From assembly GCF_049116215.1 (NCBI RefSeq), contig NZ_JAGDZB010000007.1:262946-326945 (forward strand): a stretch of DNA of 64,000 nt. Reading direction: 5' to 3'. The position numbers and the translations under genes are program-made. The DNA is from Shimia sp049116215. GTDB lineage: Bacteria; Pseudomonadota; Alphaproteobacteria; Rhodobacterales; Rhodobacteraceae. Below are positions 17,051-26,198 of the stretch, in pieces (within the stretch, counting starts at the first letter, position 1; every line of letters begins with the position of its first letter). Under the pieces are notes generated by a model that saw nothing but the letters and a program-made list of their open reading frames with translations, was not told the DNA's origin and ran no database searches.

Positions 17051-18003
17051 GCGGGCACCTTTTGTGGGGTGGTGGCCGTTGTTTGACAACAGCGCACCTG
17101 GGCCTGCTCGGTAGGCACCATGTTTTGTCGTACGTCACAGCCCGCGCCCGCCTGTTCACAGCGGTCTTTAAAGAAACAACCAGTGGGCAGGTTTCGGTTG
17201 GACGGCAGATCTGTGTTGCTGAGCGCCTCTCCCAGCCCGCCGGTGGCGCGCATGGTGGGGATCGAGTCCAGCAGGAGACGGGTATAGGGGTGTTTGGGCG
17301 CGGCAAGCACAGCTTCTGACGCGCCATGTTCCACCACCTGCCCGAGATACATCACCGCCACCTCATCACAAAGGTAGCGCACAACAGAGATGTCGTGGGA
17401 GATGAAAATGTAGGTCAGACCACGTTCCGCCTGAAGGTCTTTCAGCAGGTTGAGGATTTGCGCTTGAATCGAGATATCAAGCGCCGAGGTCGGCTCGTCG
17501 AGCACAATCACATCTGGATCTGAGGACAATGCACGGGCAATGGCGATTCGCTGACGTTGACCGCCGGAGAACTCATGGGGGTAGCGGTCGAGCACCTCCG
17601 GGCGCAGGCCCACTTTGGCGGCAAGATCGGCTGCCAATGCACGTAGCTCGGCTTTCGGGCGTTTGGACACCGCAAAGACTGGCTCGGTGATCACCCGCCA
17701 GACCGGCATGCGGGCGTTGAGCGAGCTTTGCGGATCCTGGAACACAATCTGCACGTCATGATCCGCGCCAAAGTTGCGGATCACTTCGCCCTCAGACGGC
17801 TTGCGGATGCCCATCAGCACCTGCGCCAAGGTGGATTTGCCGCAGCCGGATTCGCCAACGATGCCCAGCGTTTTGCCCCGCAAAATATCGAGATCGATGC
17901 CATTAAGCGCATGTACAAAGCCACGCGGGCGCCCCCGCCAGTCTTCGCCAAACGGGAAGCGCATGTGGATGTTGGAGAGCGTCATCACGCTGTCAGTAGT
18001 CAT
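17047..18003 (-). CDS. ddpF: Dipeptide ABC transporter ATPase, DppF/DdpF type
   Basis: 318 aa from 18003, whose ATG overlaps the ddpD stop. Walker A GESGCGKST, signature SGGQRQRIAIARAL, Walker B VIVLDEPTSALD, and the oligopeptide-type C-terminal extension with CFFKDRCEQAGAGCD, cysteines typical of the [4Fe-4S]-like site in Opp/Dpp ATPases. Pairs with DdpD under the membrane. Ligand assigned from the ddpX neighbour. Confidence 0.9.
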   Translation of the reverse strand: MTTDSVMTLSNIHMRFPFGEDWRGRPRGFVHALNGIDLDILRGKTLGIVGESGCGKSTLAQVLMGIRKPSEGEVIRNFGADHDVQIVFQDPQSSLNARMPVWRVITEPVFAVSKRPKAELRALAADLAAKVGLRPEVLDRYPHEFSGGQRQRIAIARALSSDPDVIVLDEPTSALDISIQAQILNLLKDLQAERGLTYIFISHDISVVRYLCDEVAVMYLGQVVEHGASEAVLAAPKHPYTRLLLDSIPTMRATGGLGEALSNTDLPSNRNLPTGCFFKDRCEQAGAGCDVRQNMVPTEQAQVRCCQTTATTPQKVPA

Positions 18004-18977
18004 GCGGAGATCTCCTCGCGCAGCCAGCAGGCGGCTTGGTGTTTGGTGCCAACATCGGTCAACACGGGGCGCGAGTCGCAGGCGGCGTGCGCATGGCGAC
18101 AACGGGCCTGAAAGGCGCAGCCTTTTGGCGGATTGACCAGATTGGGCACGGTGCCGGGGATGGAGGCCAGCGGCGCGCCCGGATCCGCGTCTTCTGGCAG
18201 GGCTTCGATCAAAGCGGCAGTATAGGGATGCTGCGGATTGCCCAGCACTTTCTGCGCCGGTCCAGATTCCACCACGCGTCCTGCATACATCACATAAATG
18301 CGGTCACAGAACTGGCTGATCACGGCCAAATCATGGGAAATGAACAGCACCGAGGCCCCGGTTTGACGGGCTTTGGCGTGCAACAGTTGCAGCACCTGCC
18401 GTTGCACCGTCACATCCAAGGCGGTGGTGGGCTCATCCGCCACCAGAAGCTTGGGAGAGCAGGCAAAGGCCATGCCGATCAGGATACGCTGCCGCATACC
18501 GCCGGAGAGCTCAAAGGGGTAGCGTCCCAAGATTTCTTCTGCATCGTTGATGCGCATGTCTTTGAGCAGCTCGATCGCCCGATCCCGCGCCGCCATGCCG
18601 CGCAGATCGGAGTGCAGCTCGATCACCCGCAGCATCTGTTTGCCAATGGTCTTGGTTGGGTTCAGCGCGGTTTGCGGCTCCTGAAAGATCATCGCCACAT
18701 CACCGCCGCGCAGCTTGTTCATCTCGCGCTCAGACATGGTGGCCACGTCGCGCCCCAGGATGCTGATGGTGCCCGCAGATTGGCGGAACGCGCCGGAAGG
18801 CAGCAAGCCAAGCGCGGTCATGGCGGTGACCGATTTGGCCGACCCGCTTTCACCAACAAGACCAACAATCTCGCCCGGTTGCACATCCAAGTCCACGCCG
18901 TTCACCGCGTGCACGTCACCTGCGAAGCCCGGAAACAGAACTTCCAGCCCGTCAATTTTCAATACTGGGTCCGCCAT
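18000..18977 (-). CDS. ddpD: Dipeptide ABC transporter ATPase, DppD/DdpD type
   Basis: 325 aa from the ATG at 18977; the longer frame starts inside ddpC with no family match. Walker A GESGSAKSV carries Ala in place of Gly in the loop, an oddity to note. Signature LSGGMRQRILIGMAFA, Walker B LLVADEPTTALD, C-terminal cysteine cluster CAFQARCRHAHAACD. Second ATPase of the importer. Confidence 0.9.
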   Translation of the reverse strand: MADPVLKIDGLEVLFPGFAGDVHAVNGVDLDVQPGEIVGLVGESGSAKSVTAMTALGLLPSGAFRQSAGTISILGRDVATMSEREMNKLRGGDVAMIFQEPQTALNPTKTIGKQMLRVIELHSDLRGMAARDRAIELLKDMRINDAEEILGRYPFELSGGMRQRILIGMAFACSPKLLVADEPTTALDVTVQRQVLQLLHAKARQTGASVLFISHDLAVISQFCDRIYVMYAGRVVESGPAQKVLGNPQHPYTAALIEALPEDADPGAPLASIPGTVPNLVNPPKGCAFQARCRHAHAACDSRPVLTDVGTKHQAACWLREEISA

Positions 18978-18978
18978 G

Positions 18979-19869
18979 TCAGCGTGCCTTCTGTTTGGGA
19001 TCAAGGATGTCGCGGATGCCGTCACCCAAAAGGTTGAAGGCGGTGGCGGTGATCAGGATGGCAAAGCCGGGGAAGGCCGAGTACCACCACTGGTCCAAGA
19101 TGTAATTACGTCCGGTGGCCACCATGGCGCCCCATTCGGCGGTGGGCTGTTGTGCGCCAAGGCCAATGAAACTGAGCGCAGAGGCCAAGAGAATGGTGCT
19201 GCCGAGGTCCAGCGTGGCTTGCACCATGACCGGGGACAGGATGTTGGGCAGGATATGCCAGCGCAGGATGTGTAATTTGGACGCTTTGAAGGTTTCGGCG
19301 GCGGTCACAAAGGACATTTCCCGGATCAGCAAAGTTTGGCCGCGTGAAATGCGCACGTAGACCGGGATGCGCACCAAAGCGATGGCGATGGCCGCGTTGA
19401 TCAGACTTGGGCCAAGCGCCGCTGCGAGCGCCATGATCAGCACCAGAGATGGCACAGACAACACCACATCCATCAGACGCATGATCACCACATCCACACG
19501 CCCACCGATCAGGCCGGCAAAAGCGCCAATAAACGTGCCGATGAAACCAGCCACAACCACAACAAAGAAACCCACGGCCACGGATTGCCTCCCACCGTAA
19601 AGAATGCGGGAGTAGAGATCGCGCCCAACTTCGTCGGTGCCAAAGAAATGGTCCCAGCTTGGCGCTGCCAGCCGGGCGCGCAGGTCGATGGCGTTGGGAT
19701 CATGGGTGGCAAACACCGGTGCAAAGATCACCAGAAACAGCACGATCAAGACCACAGCGCCGCCGCCAAGTGTGAGCGGGCTTTTCTTGACTTGGTACCA
19801 GAGGTAGCCCCAATCCACCCGCGACAAGGCGCGTTTGATTGGGTTCACAGAGATGGTTGCGTCGCTCAT
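18979..19869 (-). CDS. ddpC: Dipeptide ABC transporter permease, DppC/DdpC type
   Basis: 296 aa from the ATG at 19869 (a GTG one codon earlier is also possible). Long N-terminal cytoplasmic arm, first helix, GTDEVGRDLYSRILYGGRQS, and the EAA-like coupling loop ETFKASKLHILRWHILPN. About six helices. Its start overlaps the ddpB stop. Confidence 0.93.
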   Translation of the reverse strand: MSDATISVNPIKRALSRVDWGYLWYQVKKSPLTLGGGAVVLIVLFLVIFAPVFATHDPNAIDLRARLAAPSWDHFFGTDEVGRDLYSRILYGGRQSVAVGFFVVVVAGFIGTFIGAFAGLIGGRVDVVIMRLMDVVLSVPSLVLIMALAAALGPSLINAAIAIALVRIPVYVRISRGQTLLIREMSFVTAAETFKASKLHILRWHILPNILSPVMVQATLDLGSTILLASALSFIGLGAQQPTAEWGAMVATGRNYILDQWWYSAFPGFAILITATAFNLLGDGIRDILDPKQKAR

Positions 19870-20885
19870 CACGAGACCTCCCGGATGCGCGGATCAACCG
19901 CCATATAGATCAGATCAACCGCCAGGTTGATCAGCACGTAGGCCAGCGAGACCACCACGGTGAAACCCATGACCGCCGGGAAATCCAGCGCTTGGATCGA
20001 GTTCACCACATAGGCGCCCATGCCGGGCCAGGCAAAGACGGTTTCGGTCAACACCGCGCCGTAAAGCAGATCGCCCAGCGCAAGGCCAAGCACCGTGATC
20101 GAAGGGATCATCGCGTTGGGCAGCGCTTCGGTGAAGACCACTTTGAAGCGGCTGAGGCCGTTGGCCTTGGCGGTGCGGATATAGTCTTGCTGCAGCTCTT
20201 CGAGCATGGCGGCACGCACTTGGCGGGCCACCACACCGAGGTGCACAAAGCCGAGGGTAAAGGCAGGCAGCAGGATGTGTTTCAACGCGGAGCCAAAGGC
20301 GGTCAAATCACCAGCCAACAGGCTATCGATCATCAGGAAGCCGGTGACGCGGGTGGGCATCTCCAAAGATGGATCAATGCGTCCGCCGCTGGGGAGCCAA
20401 CCAAGGTTGCCGTAGAACAGAAGGATCACCAGCAGACCAAGCCAGAAGGCCGGTGTGGAGATGCCGGTCACGGCAATCACCCGCACAAAGTGGTCGATAG
20501 GCTTGTCTTTCCACACAGCAGAGGCCACGCCCAGTGGGATGCCCAAAGCGGTCGCGAAGAACAGCGCGGTCAACGCCAATTCCAACGTGGCCGGGAAGAA
20601 GATGCGCAGATCTTCCAACACTGGACGACGGGTGCGGATCGAGTTGCCAAAGTCGCCTTGAACCACGCCTTCGAGGTAGCGCAGGTATTGGACGGGAAGC
20701 GGTTTATCGAGGCCGAGATCCTCGCGGATATTTTGCACAATCTCCGGCGTCGCGCGGTCGCCCGCAATCATGCGGGCCGGGTCGCCGGGAATGAGATTTG
20801 AGATGGTGAAGGTGATGACCGTCACGCCAAAGAGAACCAGTATCAGGAACATCAATCGGCGGCGGATGACATTGAGGAAGGACAT
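19869..20885 (-). CDS. ddpB: Dipeptide ABC transporter permease, DppB/DdpB type
   Basis: 338 aa, six predicted helices. Typical start FLNVIRRRLMFLILVLFGVT and IPGDPARMIAG, then the coupling loop TAKANGLSRFKVVFTEALPN. Separated from the binding-protein gene by a perfect 11-bp hairpin. Confidence 0.93.
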   Translation of the reverse strand: MSFLNVIRRRLMFLILVLFGVTVITFTISNLIPGDPARMIAGDRATPEIVQNIREDLGLDKPLPVQYLRYLEGVVQGDFGNSIRTRRPVLEDLRIFFPATLELALTALFFATALGIPLGVASAVWKDKPIDHFVRVIAVTGISTPAFWLGLLVILLFYGNLGWLPSGGRIDPSLEMPTRVTGFLMIDSLLAGDLTAFGSALKHILLPAFTLGFVHLGVVARQVRAAMLEELQQDYIRTAKANGLSRFKVVFTEALPNAMIPSITVLGLALGDLLYGAVLTETVFAWPGMGAYVVNSIQALDFPAVMGFTVVVSLAYVLINLAVDLIYMAVDPRIREVS

Positions 20886-20909
20886 CGGCGCGTTTCTTTA
20901 TTGGCTGAA

Positions 20910-20939
20910 GGCCCAAGACCACCGCAGCGGTCTTGGGCC
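20910..20939 (-). other. Intercistronic stem-loop between ddpA and ddpB
   Basis: GGCCCAAGACC (20910-20920) and GGTCTTGGGCC (20929-20939) form a perfect 11-bp stem with an 8-base loop and no T tract. The likely role is to stabilise the abundant binding-protein mRNA or to cause partial termination before the permease genes. Confidence 0.75.
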
Positions 20940-20952
20940 GTTTGCTTGAGGC

Positions 20953-22518
20953 TTAGTCGGAGAGTGACATGCCGCCGAAGTTGAAGATGTCTTCGAGCAT
21001 TGGGTTGAAGACAAAGCCTTCGACATCATCACGCACGGCGATGCGGTAATCTTTCTGGAACAGATAGACGTAGGCCGCTTCGTCGGTCACGATTTCCTGC
21101 AGCTCACCATAAAGCGCGGTGCGTTCCGCTGTGTCGGAGCTCACAACCGCTTGCTGCAGCAGGCCGTCAACTTTGTCGTTGGAGTACCAGCTGCGGTTGC
21201 CCGCCAGACCGTGACGCTTGCTGTCAAACCAGTAGTTGGTGAACATGTAAGGGTCCGCAAAGTCCGGGCTCCAGTTGCCAGTGGCAATGCCAAACTCGCC
21301 GGTGTCAAAACGCTCACGCATGGTGGCGTTGGCCAGTTTTTCCAGCTTCACGTTCAGGCCCAGCTGGGACAGATATGCTTGGGTTGCGATGGCAATTGGC
21401 TCCCACAGTGGGTCACGATCGGAATAGAGGAAAGAGATTTCCTCGCTTGCGCCGCCAGCCACGTCGAGGGCCTTTTTCGCAGAGGTCAGATTATAAGAAT
21501 ACTGGGTCGCGTTTTTGTTCTGACCCCACATGCCTTCAGGGATCGGGCCGTGCATCTGCACACCGTTGCCGTCCAGAATGCCGTCGATGATGCCCTGATA
21601 GTCCACGGCTGCGGAAATCGCGCGACGCACATCAACGTTGTCCAGAGGCGCCACTTTGTTGTTCAGGTAGAGGTAGGTCACCTTGAGGCTTGGGTAGTTC
21701 TGTACCTCAACACCATCTTTGCTACTCAGCGCATCAAGTTGATCCACCGGCAGGCTTTCAGCAATGTGGACGTCACCCGCTTCAAGTTTCAGACGACGGG
21801 CGGCCGCTTCTGCAATGATGTCGACGCGGATTTTTTCGATTTCCGGCGTTGCACCACCGTAGTTCGGGTTTGGCTCCAGCACCAAGCTTTGGCCACGCTC
21901 CCAACCGGTCAGCATGTAAGCACCGGAGCCCGCGGAGTTGGCGGACAGCCATTCGGTGCCGTGATCGTCACCCTTGTCTTCAACAGCCGGGTTCACAATG
22001 CCCGCGCCGTTGTTGGCCAACGTGTAGAGGAACGGCGCAAAAGGCTGCTCCAATGTGAAGGTCACCTGCATGTCGCCGGTGGCTTCGACTTTCATGCCGC
22101 CTGGGAAGGCTTCAGACGGGCCGCGGCCCAGAGCCATCAGGCGGTTGAAAGAATATTCCACCGCAGCTGCGTCCACGGCGGCGCCGTCGCTAAAGGCGTT
22201 GCCGGAGGCCAGATCAAACGTCCAGACCGTGCCATCATCAGAGGCAGACCACTCGCTGGCCAACTCGCCAACCACGGAGGTCAGGCCTTTGCCGTCTTCT
22301 GACACGTCGTAGGCTACCAACCGTTGGTACAACGGATATGTTACGGTCCAATCATTGTTGTCCATGGTTTGCGCTGGATCGAGTGTTTGCGGATCAGACG
22401 CTTTGGCCACAACCAACAGGTCTGCATCGCCATCTGCCATGGCTAATGGCGCGTTTACCGCCATGCCAACCGTGACGGCTGCTGCGCCAACCACTTGGAA
22501 CCAATGTAAATTTTTCAT
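20953..22518 (-). CDS. ddpA: Periplasmic dipeptide-binding protein (SBP family 5)
   Basis: 521 aa from the ATG at 22518, chosen for GGGGAGGA 8 bp upstream and for a clean signal peptide (cleavage near AMA-DG, residue 28). Family 5 hallmarks: DPQTLDPAQTMDNNDW, TFDLASGNAFSDGAAVDA, and the C-terminal DFADPYMF block. First gene of the ddp-like operon; D-Ala-D-Ala or murein-derived peptides are the inferred ligands because of the linked dipeptidase. Confidence 0.92.
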   Translation of the reverse strand: MKNLHWFQVVGAAAVTVGMAVNAPLAMADGDADLLVVAKASDPQTLDPAQTMDNNDWTVTYPLYQRLVAYDVSEDGKGLTSVVGELASEWSASDDGTVWTFDLASGNAFSDGAAVDAAAVEYSFNRLMALGRGPSEAFPGGMKVEATGDMQVTFTLEQPFAPFLYTLANNGAGIVNPAVEDKGDDHGTEWLSANSAGSGAYMLTGWERGQSLVLEPNPNYGGATPEIEKIRVDIIAEAAARRLKLEAGDVHIAESLPVDQLDALSSKDGVEVQNYPSLKVTYLYLNNKVAPLDNVDVRRAISAAVDYQGIIDGILDGNGVQMHGPIPEGMWGQNKNATQYSYNLTSAKKALDVAGGASEEISFLYSDRDPLWEPIAIATQAYLSQLGLNVKLEKLANATMRERFDTGEFGIATGNWSPDFADPYMFTNYWFDSKRHGLAGNRSWYSNDKVDGLLQQAVVSSDTAERTALYGELQEIVTDEAAYVYLFQKDYRIAVRDDVEGFVFNPMLEDIFNFGGMSLSD

Positions 22519-22636
22519 CTTCGCTGTCCTCCCCAGAACGATGTCTTTGGCCGTTTGGCCATGTCTTGTTGGGGGTGTTCCCCAACGGCAAGTGGCCTGA
22601 CCCTCTATGGTATTGCTATAACAGTCAACACCGTTA

Positions 22637-22652
22637 TGGTACGTGCATACCA
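22637..22652. promoter_or_regulatory. Inverted repeat in the ddpA-rpiR divergent promoter
   Basis: TGGTA-CGTGCA-TACCA, 5-bp arms with a 6-bp centre. It lies mid-way in the 190-bp gap between two divergent starts, where an RpiR operator would be expected. Short arms, so tentative. Confidence 0.35.
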
Positions 22653-22708
22653 AATATTTTTGATATAGTCCTCCCAATGGGGACAGCGTCGGACAGAAGG
22701 GTCTGAGA

Positions 22709-23566
22709 ATGGGCGTGAATATTTCGGAGGCAATTGCCAATGCGAACCAGTCGTTTACCAAGCTGGAACAACGCGTTGCCACTTATTTAAGCAGCCGCCC
22801 TGAGGCGGTGGCTTTGGAAACCAGCGCGGAAATTGCTGAAAAGTTACAAGTCAGCCCAATGACGGTGAGCCGTTTTTTTAAGAAGCTGGGATTTAGCAAT
22901 TTGAACGAGCTGCGCGCGGATGCGCGGCGCGATCTTTACGGCCCGACCTCCGCACGAATCGGCAGCCGCTTCAAAAGCTTCAAACAGGCCAACCAAACCC
23001 GCGACGCAACGCAGGACCATGCCATCGCCAATGCCGCCATTCGGACAGCACTGGATCTGCGGGAAACCGAACGATGGCAAGACGCGGTGAGATATGTCGC
23101 CCACTCCGACAGCGTCATGGCGGTGGGCTTTCAGGTGATGCAATATCTGGCCAATGGCTTTGCCATGCGGTTAAAATACCTGCGCTCCAATGTGATGTTT
23201 CTGGACGGCACCGACGGGGTCTATGCCGAAGTGTTTGGCGATGATTCCGAGAGCAAAGCGCTGATCCTGATTGATACATTCCGGTACGGCAATCACGGGC
23301 CGATCCTGGCCAAAGCGGCGCGGGAGCGCGGCTTCAAGGTGATCTTGTTTTGCGATGAGTTCTGCGATTGGGGCTCAAACCTGAGCGACGTGATGCTCCC
23401 CTATCCTAACGAAGGCCATATGTTCCTGCCGTTCCCAACCGGCATCCACTTTGGTTTGAACCTGATGTTTCAGGATGTGGTGACCGAGCTTGGCGACAAG
23501 GCGCGTGACAAGGTGGAACAGGTCGCCAAGTCTCAGGATTTGTTTGATAATTTCCTGCCGGAATAG
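22709..23566 (+). CDS. RpiR-family transcriptional regulator (HTH + SIS domain)
   Basis: 285 aa. N-terminal HTH (SAEIAEKLQVSPMTVSRFFKKLGF, residues ~38-60) and a C-terminal SIS sugar-isomerase-fold effector domain (SKALILIDTFRYGNHGPILAKAARERGFKVILFCD). RpiR proteins usually bind phosphosugars; MurR senses MurNAc-6-phosphate. Divergent from the ddp operon, so it is probably its regulator and may sense a wall-recycling metabolite. Confidence 0.9.
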   Translation: MGVNISEAIANANQSFTKLEQRVATYLSSRPEAVALETSAEIAEKLQVSPMTVSRFFKKLGFSNLNELRADARRDLYGPTSARIGSRFKSFKQANQTRDATQDHAIANAAIRTALDLRETERWQDAVRYVAHSDSVMAVGFQVMQYLANGFAMRLKYLRSNVMFLDGTDGVYAEVFGDDSESKALILIDTFRYGNHGPILAKAARERGFKVILFCDEFCDWGSNLSDVMLPYPNEGHMFLPFPTGIHFGLNLMFQDVVTELGDKARDKVEQVAKSQDLFDNFLPE

Positions 23567-23573
23567 GTGACCC

Positions 23574-24218
23574 TTACACCAGCTTTCCGTCCTGCAACTC
23601 CAAGGTGTTCGGGGCCAATGCGGCGCGGAACGCGGGGTTGTGGCTGACCAAGAGAATGGCTTGCGGCAGGCCTTGCAGGATTTCCAGCAAGCGGGCCTCG
23701 TTTTTTGTGTCGAGCGCGTTGGTTGGCTCGTCCAGCAGGAGCGCTTCGGGCTCCATGGCGAGCACAGTGGCCAAGGTCACAAGACGCTTTTCGCCACCAG
23801 AAAGCTTATGCGTGATGCGGTCGCGCAGGTGCATCAGGTTCAGATCCGTCAGCACCTTATCGACAATCGCCAAAGCCTCGCCTTTGGTGCGACCAAGGTT
23901 GAGCGGGCCGAAAGCGATGTCTTCGGCCACAGTGGGGCAAAACAGCTGATCATCCGGATCCTGAAACACCAAACCAATGCGGCGGCGCACTTCGTGAAAA
24001 TCCGCCTCCACCCGGCGCTCTTTGCCAAAGACGGTCACGGTGCCGGAAGTTGGATGCTGCAAGCCCAGCGCAATGCGAAATAAGGTCGATTTGCCTGCGC
24101 CGTTGGGGCCTGCAATCGACAGGCGCTGACCAGCCTCCAACCGCAACGACGCGCCGTCCAGCACCGGCGGTTGCCCGGCGTAGGCAAAGTGGATGTTCTT
24201 TAGCGCGAGGATCGTCAT
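23574..24218 (-). CDS. cbiO: Cobalt ECF transporter ATPase CbiO
   Basis: 214 aa from 24218, where the ATG overlaps the cbiQ stop. Walker A GPNGAGKST, VFQDPDDQLFCPTVAEDIAFGP (the Q-loop signature of ECF ATPases), LSGGEKRLVTLA and Walker B ALLLDEPTNALD. Single ATPase gene, so a CbiO homodimer drives cobalt import. Last gene of the second riboswitch operon. Confidence 0.93.
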   Translation of the reverse strand: MTILALKNIHFAYAGQPPVLDGASLRLEAGQRLSIAGPNGAGKSTLFRIALGLQHPTSGTVTVFGKERRVEADFHEVRRRIGLVFQDPDDQLFCPTVAEDIAFGPLNLGRTKGEALAIVDKVLTDLNLMHLRDRITHKLSGGEKRLVTLATVLAMEPEALLLDEPTNALDTKNEARLLEILQGLPQAILLVSHNPAFRAALAPNTLELQDGKLV

Positions 24219-24997
24219 AGGTAGTCCAGAAACAGCAGGCCGACGCAAACCCCACCCAGCAACACAGCAAAGCGGTGATCACGGCGGGTCATGCGGAACT
24301 CTTGTAACAAGATCAACTGCCCTGAGAAGCCCCTGCATTTCATTGCGCCCAGAATGCGTTCGGAGCGCTCGATGGCGCGCACCAGCATCATCCCAACAAG
24401 ATAGCCGAAGCTGCGGTAGGTGTGCCAATTGGTGCCAGGACGGAAGCCACGGATCTTCATGGCGCCGCGCAGGCGTAGGTATTCTTCGCGCAGCACCTCG
24501 ATGTAGCGTATGGTGAACATCAGAAGGTGCACCAACACCTCGGGACAGCGCAATTTGTGCAAGGCATGGCCAAGCGTGACCGGCTCCATTGTCCCAACGA
24601 GCACCATAAGCGTAAGGATCACCGCGTTGGCGGTCAGGCCGATTTCAATGGCTTTCCAGAGGCCTTGCCAACTGGCGGGGAAGCCAAAGAGGCTAAACAT
24701 TGGGTCGCCCGGCATGGTGAATGGCAAGAGCACCAGCATGAAGATGATAAAGCTGTCCATCATCGCCATGCGCTTGAGCGTGCGGCGGATTGGCAGGCGC
24801 GACATCAGCAACAGGGAAATGGCCGTAGCGAGTGCAGCAATCAGCGCCGGGATCGTGGCCAGCGCCACGGTGGTGATGGCAAAGACACAGGCCAGCACAA
24901 CCCGCAAACGCGGGTCGAGATCACCGATCACGCCATAAGGCGCATCGCTGCCCGCCTCGACCAGGGTTTTGGCCTTGGGTTCCAGCGCGTGGGCCAT
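24215..24997 (-). CDS. cbiQ: Cobalt ECF transporter T component CbiQ
   Basis: 260 aa, about five membrane helices, with the T-component coupling motifs near AIERSERILGAMKCRGFSG (the Ala-Arg-Gly type region that contacts the ATPases). Its start shares a base with the stop of the preceding gene. Works with CbiM and CbiO in the inner membrane. Confidence 0.92.
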   Translation of the reverse strand: MAHALEPKAKTLVEAGSDAPYGVIGDLDPRLRVVLACVFAITTVALATIPALIAALATAISLLLMSRLPIRRTLKRMAMMDSFIIFMLVLLPFTMPGDPMFSLFGFPASWQGLWKAIEIGLTANAVILTLMVLVGTMEPVTLGHALHKLRCPEVLVHLLMFTIRYIEVLREEYLRLRGAMKIRGFRPGTNWHTYRSFGYLVGMMLVRAIERSERILGAMKCRGFSGQLILLQEFRMTRRDHRFAVLLGGVCVGLLFLDYL

Positions 24998-25584
24998 CAG
25001 GTGGCCATCTTCCGACGGGCGGCGAGGTAGAACCCAAAGCCAAACAGGCCCACGATATAGCCGATGCCCCCCAGGATGCTCTGCATGTCGTTTTTCTCAC
25101 GATAGGCGGCAATCTCGCGGCGCAAAGGGCGAATTTCATCGCGCACCGCCTTGGCAATGGCCTGGCGCTCCTCATCAGACAGGGAAGCGACGGTGACCAT
25201 GTTTGCGCCTTCGACTGGTCCGTCGGAGGCGGCCACCGGCGTATCTACGATCTCTGCGGCAACGCCCATAATGTCGGCGACCTCTTCGGCAGGCATGACA
25301 ACTTTGGCGACGTGACCGGCGCCCATGTCGGCGGTAAAGGTATGCGCCACGGGGCTGGTGGGGGTATAGAGAAAGAAGCCATCTGTGTCGGTTACGGTGC
25401 GGCCCAGCTCTGTGCCATCGGGGCCGAACACGATGACCTCCTGGCCCACCGCCATGTCGCCGTTGGAGAAGCCAAGTTCACCTTCGATGGCGTCGCCAGC
25501 CGGGAACACACCGGCAATCACCTTATGCGCCAGCGCAGGCAGCGGGGCGCAAATCAGGCTCACAATCAGGATCAGCTGTTTCAC
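24997..25584 (-). CDS. NikL/CbiL-like accessory protein of metal ECF transporter
   Basis: 195 aa. Signal peptide ending near LPALA-HK leaves an N-terminal His (HKVIAGVFP). An Ig/carboxypeptidase-regulatory-like beta domain follows (~25-90), then an alpha-helical charged segment and one C-terminal helix (ILGGIGYIVGLFGFGFYLAARR). This architecture matches NikL-type proteins that replace CbiN/NikN in some transporters. The free N-terminal His is a plausible metal ligand. Operon position between cbiM and cbiQ supports the role. Confidence 0.78.
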   Translation of the reverse strand: MKQLILIVSLICAPLPALAHKVIAGVFPAGDAIEGELGFSNGDMAVGQEVIVFGPDGTELGRTVTDTDGFFLYTPTSPVAHTFTADMGAGHVAKVVMPAEEVADIMGVAAEIVDTPVAASDGPVEGANMVTVASLSDEERQAIAKAVRDEIRPLRREIAAYREKNDMQSILGGIGYIVGLFGFGFYLAARRKMAT

Positions 25585-26192
25585 GCGGAGGATCCCTTCA
25601 AAAACAACTCCGGCTTAACCTTACGCGCCAAAAGCACGGCAAAGCCAGTCAGAACGGCTTCGATCACCATGACAGGAATATGAGCAAAAAACACAAGTTT
25701 GGCGGCGGGCAGGAACTCATCCCCGGTCAACGCAAGAGACACCGCCACAAAGAGGGTCGTGGCGGCAATGGCAAAGGCCCCGCCAAGGCCACCCCAGACC
25801 GCCCCCTGCACAGGAGAACCGCGGCCGATCAAGCGGCCAAAGATCATCCAGGCCAGCACCGCGGGCATGGCAATGTTGAAGGTGTTCACCCCCAGCACCG
25901 TGAGCCCGCCAAAGCCAAAAAACACAGCTTGCAGCAACAACCCGACAAACAGCGCCGGAAAGGCGGCCCAGCCAAGCAAGAGCCCGGCCAGACCATTCAG
26001 GATCAAATGCACAGAAGACGGACCAATCGGCACGTGGATCAGCGATGCGACAAAGAAGCTGGCCGACAACACCCCAGCTGTGGGGATGCGGTCGATGTCC
26101 AGCGACTTGAGGCCCACGGCAATCCCGCCTGCGGCGGCAATTGCACCGCCGATCACAACAGGGTTGGACAAGGCTCCGTCAACGATGTGCAT
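25581..26192 (-). CDS. cbiM: Cobalt ECF transporter S component CbiM
   Basis: 203 aa. N-terminal MHIVDG, whose His2 takes part in the metal site of CbiM/NikM, and HVPIGPSSVHLILNGLAG, the second conserved metal-site segment. Six or so helices. The riboswitch upstream of the operon argues for Co2+ rather than Ni2+, since the protein family serves both. Confidence 0.92.
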   Translation of the reverse strand: MHIVDGALSNPVVIGGAIAAAGGIAVGLKSLDIDRIPTAGVLSASFFVASLIHVPIGPSSVHLILNGLAGLLLGWAAFPALFVGLLLQAVFFGFGGLTVLGVNTFNIAMPAVLAWMIFGRLIGRGSPVQGAVWGGLGGAFAIAATTLFVAVSLALTGDEFLPAAKLVFFAHIPVMVIEAVLTGFAVLLARKVKPELFLKGSSA

Positions 26193-26198
26193 ATGGGG

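Noticed and set aside
18036..19037. 333-aa plus-strand frame opposite ddpD
   Set aside because: Shadow of a well-conserved ATPase gene.
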